Source of the DNA: Streptomyces sp. NBC_01669
GTDB lineage: Bacteria; Actinomycetota; Actinomycetes; Streptomycetales; Streptomycetaceae
Assembly: GCF_026339735.1 (NCBI RefSeq)
Contig: NZ_JAPEQG010000001.1
Coordinates: 4,464,001 to 4,528,000 of the forward strand
Length of the DNA: 64,000 nt
Reading direction: 5' to 3'
Position 1 is the first letter of the stretch. Every line of letters begins with the position of its first letter. A program made the translations under genes and the position numbers. Shown here piece after piece: positions 60,810-64,000 of the stretch. The notes below the pieces were generated by a model that had not been told where the DNA came from, searched no databases, and saw nothing but the letters and a program-made list of their open reading frames with translations.

Positions 60810-62017
60810 GCCGCAGGCGCCGGGCAGCTGTGCTGCGCCCCGCCCGGCTGCGCCCCGCCGACATCGTCCGGCTCGGCGGGACCGGGCTGCGGACCCGGCC
60901 GCTGCGTGTGTTCCTGTCCGCGCTGGGCATCGCGATCGGTGTGGCGGCGATGGTCGCCGTCGTCGGCATTTCCAGCTCCAGCCGCGCCGAGGTCGACCGC
61001 AAGCTCGACCAGCTGGGCACCAACATGCTGCGCGTCGCCCCGGGCCAGACCCCCGAGGGCGAAACGACCCGCCTCCCCAAGGAAGCGGTGCCCATGATCG
61101 GGCGCATCGGCCCGGTGCAGCAGGTGGCGGCGACCGGCACGGTCAAGGGCGCCGCGGTCTACCGCAACGAGCATGTGCCGGTCGGGCGGACCAGCAGTGT
61201 CGAGGTCGCGGCAGCCGGGTCGCAGCTGCTGCCGGCGATCGGCGGAAAGGTGCGTACCGGCCGGTGGCTCGAGTCGGCGACCGAGGAGTATCCGGCCGTG
61301 GTGCTCGGCGCTCAGGCGGCCCGGCGACTCGACGTCTATACGCCGGGGACGCGGCTGTGGCTCGGCGGAAAGTGGTTCTCCCTCGTCGGAGTACTCGAAC
61401 CGATGCCGCTGGCGCCGGAGGTCGACAGCTCGGCACTGGTGGGCTGGAAGGCCGCAGAGACGTATCTGGGCTTCGACGGCCACCCGTCGACCGTCTACGT
61501 GCGGGCTCGGGACGACCAGGTGGCGGCGGTGCGGGGTGTGCTCGCGGCGACGGCGAACCCCGAGAAGCCGAGTGGCGTGCTGGTCTCGCGCCCCTCCGAC
61601 GCGCTGGCCGCACGGGAGGCCACGGAGTCGGCGCTGACCGGACTGCTGCTCGGCCTCGGCGGGGTCGCGCTCCTGGTGGGCGGGGTCGGCGTCGGCAACA
61701 CCATGGTCATCTCGGTGCTCGAACGCCGCCCGGAGATCGGCCTGCGCAGGGCGCTCGGCGCCACCAGCGGCCAGATCCGCGGCCAGTTCGTCTCCGAATC
61801 GCTGCTGTTGTCCGCACTGGGCGGGCTCGGCGGAACGGTCCTCGGCACGGCCATCACCGCCGGGTACGCATACGTACGGCAATGGCCGACCGAGGTACCG
61901 GTGTGGGCGGCGGCAGCCGGGATCGCCGTCACGCTGCTGATCGGGGCGATCGCCGGGCTCTACCCGGCGGTGCGGGCCGGGCGCCTGGCACCCACACAGG
62001 CGCTCGCGGGTTCCTGA
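60806..62017 (+). CDS. MacB/FtsX-type ABC permease
   Basis: A 403-residue permease with four transmembrane helices in the FtsX arrangement: one near residues 35-58 (ALGIAIGVAAMVAVVGISSS), a large extracytoplasmic domain (about 60-265), then three (LLLGLGGVALLVGGVGVGNT; SLLLSALGGLGGTVLGTAIT; AAAGIAVTLLIGAIAGLYPA). The cytoplasmic coupling motif VLERRPEIGLRRALGATSGQ and the terminal PAVRAGRLAPTQALAGS are typical. Cargo unknown; antibiotic, peptide or lipoprotein export is possible. Confidence 0.93.
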   Translation: MSRRRRAAVLRPARLRPADIVRLGGTGLRTRPLRVFLSALGIAIGVAAMVAVVGISSSSRAEVDRKLDQLGTNMLRVAPGQTPEGETTRLPKEAVPMIGRIGPVQQVAATGTVKGAAVYRNEHVPVGRTSSVEVAAAGSQLLPAIGGKVRTGRWLESATEEYPAVVLGAQAARRLDVYTPGTRLWLGGKWFSLVGVLEPMPLAPEVDSSALVGWKAAETYLGFDGHPSTVYVRARDDQVAAVRGVLAATANPEKPSGVLVSRPSDALAAREATESALTGLLLGLGGVALLVGGVGVGNTMVISVLERRPEIGLRRALGATSGQIRGQFVSESLLLSALGGLGGTVLGTAITAGYAYVRQWPTEVPVWAAAAGIAVTLLIGAIAGLYPAVRAGRLAPTQALAGS

Positions 62018-62046
62018 CCGGGCCGCAGCGCCCCGTGCCGGGCAGG

Positions 62047-63678
62047 TCAGTGCGCGTCTGCCGGAGCCGTGGAGAGCACGACGGTGAAGGTCGTCCCGAC
62101 ACCCACCGTGCTCTCCACGTCGATCGTCCCCCGGTGATCGGTCACGATCTGCCGGGCGATGGAGAGCCCGAGGCCGCTGCCGCCGGTGGCGCGGCCCCGG
62201 GCCGCATCCGCCCGCCAGAACCGGTCGAAGAGGTGGGGCAGATGCTCGGCCGGTATCCCCTTGCCGGTGTCCCGCACCTGAAGGACCGCCGAGTCGCCGC
62301 GCCGGACCAGAGCCAGCGTCACGGTGCCGCCGGGTGCCGTGGCCCGTAGCGCGTTGCCGACGAGATTGCCGACGACCTGACGCAGCCGGTCCGTGTCGGC
62401 GTCCACGAACACCTGCTGCGGCGCTTCCAGCTCCAGGACCACACCGGCTGTTTCGGCCTGGGCCCGGTGGGCCGTACGACAGGTCTCCAGGACGTCGCGC
62501 AGATCGACAACAGCGTGGTGGTAGGTGAGCGCACCGGCCTCGGCGAGCGCCAGGTCCTGCAGATCGTCCACGATCCGCTGCTGCAGCATCGCCTCCTCGT
62601 GGAGGGAGTCGAGCAGTTCGGGGGTCGGCTCGACGAACCCGTCCTGCAGCGCTTCCAGATAGCCGCGCAGATTGGCCAGCGGGGTACGCAGCTCGTGTGC
62701 GATGTCGCCGGTGAGGCGGCGCTGACGTTCCTCGCCGGCCTGGACGGAGTCGGCCATCCTGTTGAAGGCACGCCCGAGTTCGGCGATCTCATCCCGGCCC
62801 GAGACGGGAACCCGCCGCTCCAGATCTCCTTCCCCCAGCCCCCGGGCGGCCAGGGTCAGGGCACGTATCGGGCGCAGCACGGCCCTGCTCAGGAGCAGTC
62901 CGCCGAGGATGACGGCAAGGCTGACGCCCACCGCGACGACCACCGTGGGCGCGGCGGCCAAAGTGGGCGGCGACTCGTCCCGTACGCCGAGGCGGACCTG
63001 GAGACGCGGCGGCGCGACGGCGACGGTCCGCTCGTCGAAAGCGCGCTGCAGACACGCGGCGAGACGCTGCTCGGACACACATCTGGAGGCGGCGTCGTGA
63101 TCCTGGGCGGCGCGCGGATTCACATCCGCTGTCGGCTCCTTGCACTGGGGTGACCGACGGTCCGTGCTGATGATCCGGGGGATGCCGATGCTGTTCGGCC
63201 GGGCCGTCATCTTGACGCCTGCCCGGGTCAGACAGGCCTGGTATGTCGCCACGGCACGGTACTCACCGATCGCGGCCACGGTGAGCTTGACCGAGGCCAG
63301 CGGCACCTTCCCCTTGGGCAGCCGCAGCTCGGGGCGCGGGTCGACCAGGACCGGGGGCTGGCTGCTCACCGCGCGGGGCTCGCGGCCCGCGAGGGCGTCG
63401 GAATCGGCCAGCAGTACGTCGGACTCCGTCGTGACCCGGATGCGTTGCCCGGTGTCCCTCTCCAGCTCACCCACCGTCGGCGCGACACCGTCCCAGGTGC
63501 CGTGCTCGAATCCGTACGCATGGAGCTCCCCGGTGATCCGGGACACCTCCTGCCGCCCCGCACGGTCGGACTCGCGTACCTGACTGGTTATCTGACGCAA
63601 AGTCAGCCATGCCGTGGCCGCCGTGGCTGCCATGGCGACCAGCATCAGCAGGCCGAGGACCCGAAGCCGGAAACTCAC
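62047..63678 (-). CDS. Sensor histidine kinase (HAMP type)
   Basis: A 543-residue membrane sensor. N-terminal helix (LRVLGLLMLVAMAATAATAW), an extracytoplasmic domain of about 210 residues containing four cysteines, a second helix (TVVVAVGVSLAVILGGLLLS), HAMP, and HisKA with His328 in GDIAHELRTPLANLRGYLEA. ATPase boxes: VGNLVGNALRATAPG (N), VRDTGKGIPAEHL (G1), FDRFWRADAARGRATGGSG (F/G2). GTG start overlaps the regulator stop. Convergent with the efflux operon (29-nt gap) and plausibly its regulator. Confidence 0.94.
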   Translation of the reverse strand: MSFRLRVLGLLMLVAMAATAATAWLTLRQITSQVRESDRAGRQEVSRITGELHAYGFEHGTWDGVAPTVGELERDTGQRIRVTTESDVLLADSDALAGREPRAVSSQPPVLVDPRPELRLPKGKVPLASVKLTVAAIGEYRAVATYQACLTRAGVKMTARPNSIGIPRIISTDRRSPQCKEPTADVNPRAAQDHDAASRCVSEQRLAACLQRAFDERTVAVAPPRLQVRLGVRDESPPTLAAAPTVVVAVGVSLAVILGGLLLSRAVLRPIRALTLAARGLGEGDLERRVPVSGRDEIAELGRAFNRMADSVQAGEERQRRLTGDIAHELRTPLANLRGYLEALQDGFVEPTPELLDSLHEEAMLQQRIVDDLQDLALAEAGALTYHHAVVDLRDVLETCRTAHRAQAETAGVVLELEAPQQVFVDADTDRLRQVVGNLVGNALRATAPGGTVTLALVRRGDSAVLQVRDTGKGIPAEHLPHLFDRFWRADAARGRATGGSGLGLSIARQIVTDHRGTIDVESTVGVGTTFTVVLSTAPADAH

Positions 63679-64000
63679 CGCACCTCACCGGCCCCGTTCG
63701 ACAGCCGGTAGCCCCGCCCGTAGACGGTCTCCACATACCGCGTGCCGGCACGGCCCTTCTCCAGCTTCCGCCGCAGATTCATCACATGGGCATCGACCGT
63801 GCGCTCCAGGACGTTCTGGTCGAACCCGAAGACCCGGTCGATGATCTGCGCCCTGGTGAACGCCCGCCCCGGCTCCCCCGCGAGCACGGTCAGGATCGCG
63901 AACTCCTTGCCGGTCAGCACCACCGGCTCCCCCGCCACGCGGACTTCGAAGCGGGAGGTGTCGACCTCGAGGTCCCCGACCGTGAGCACAGCGGACTCCG
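63675..64000 (-). CDS. OmpR/PhoB-type response regulator, C-terminal part (right edge)
   Basis: Only the winged-helix effector domain is visible: LTVGDLEVDTSRFEVRVAGE, LTGKEFAILTVLAGEPGRAF, TRAQIIDRVFGFDQNVLERT, VDAHVMNLRRKLEKGRAGTR and YVETVYGRGYRLSNG. The receiver domain lies beyond the window. It is the partner of the overlapping histidine kinase. Confidence 0.93.
   Translation of the reverse strand, partial: ESAVLTVGDLEVDTSRFEVRVAGEPVVLTGKEFAILTVLAGEPGRAFTRAQIIDRVFGFDQNVLERTVDAHVMNLRRKLEKGRAGTRYVETVYGRGYRLSNGAGEVR

Overview
The window is chromosomal DNA of a high-GC actinomycete, almost certainly a Streptomyces. The evidence is strong third-codon-position G/C bias, many GTG starts, bldC, an Lsr2-family gene, valine dehydrogenase, a DUF3073 gene, and a gene order from hrpA through bldC, vdh, purM/purF, purL/Q/S, lsrL, purC and purD to dnaX that matches, from memory, the Streptomyces coelicolor core chromosome. 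The species cannot be named from this sequence.

Layout. 0-6.6 kb: aerobic cobalamin genes, with cobI (running off the left edge), cobH and cobG leftward, and cobN rightward behind a cobalamin riboswitch. 6.9-10.4 kb: a secreted adenosine deaminase, tRNA-Lys and an amino-acid permease. 10.7-18.4 kb: a DEAD-box RNA helicase with a repetitive Arg/Asp/Gly tail, a lipoprotein, a HExxH metallopeptidase, a membrane metallophosphoesterase, a tRNA-Glu/Asp/Phe cluster, and a CcdA/DsbA/Cys-rich secreted protein set. 18.5-27 kb: hrpA, a second tRNA-Asp, a DUF6274 gene, bldC, a conserved hypothetical, vdh and the DUF3073 gene. 27-36 kb: purM-purF and the overlapping purS-purQ-purL, separated by accessory genes that include a cysteine-ending leader peptide and a truncated sulfatase. 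36-47 kb: lsrL, three tRNA-Gly genes, a collapsed ABC/sensor-kinase operon with a surviving response regulator, purC, two large hypothetical genes, purD, dnaX and SRP RNA.

47.1-52.7 kb: a 5.4-kb integrative element in the 3' end of tRNA-Ser(GGA). It is bounded by an 89-bp direct repeat and carries a tyrosine integrase, an excisionase, a palindrome-rich control region, the C-terminal remnant of a GntR regulator, an acetyltransferase, a SpoIIE-type phosphatase and a small Cys-rich protein. No replication or transfer gene is visible, so it looks like a stripped-down actinomycete integrative element.

52.7-64 kb: a stress/envelope segment with a carboxymuconolactone-decarboxylase-like protein, an HdeD-like membrane protein, a Ser/Thr kinase, a secreted propeller/Ig-like protein, and a lipoprotein-adaptor-ATPase-permease efflux operon facing a two-component system that runs off the right edge.

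How the genes work together: five steps of de novo purine synthesis (purD, purF, the FGAM synthase PurSQL, purM, purC) are spread over about 17 kb, interleaved with housekeeping RNA genes. Decay is concentrated in three places: the sulfatase remnant, the ABC/kinase fusion, and the integrated element. The most unusual signals are a tRNA-Gly(UCC) with altered D- and T-loops, the leader peptide whose mRNA seems to begin at its own start codon, and the matched arm-type repeats at both ends of the element.
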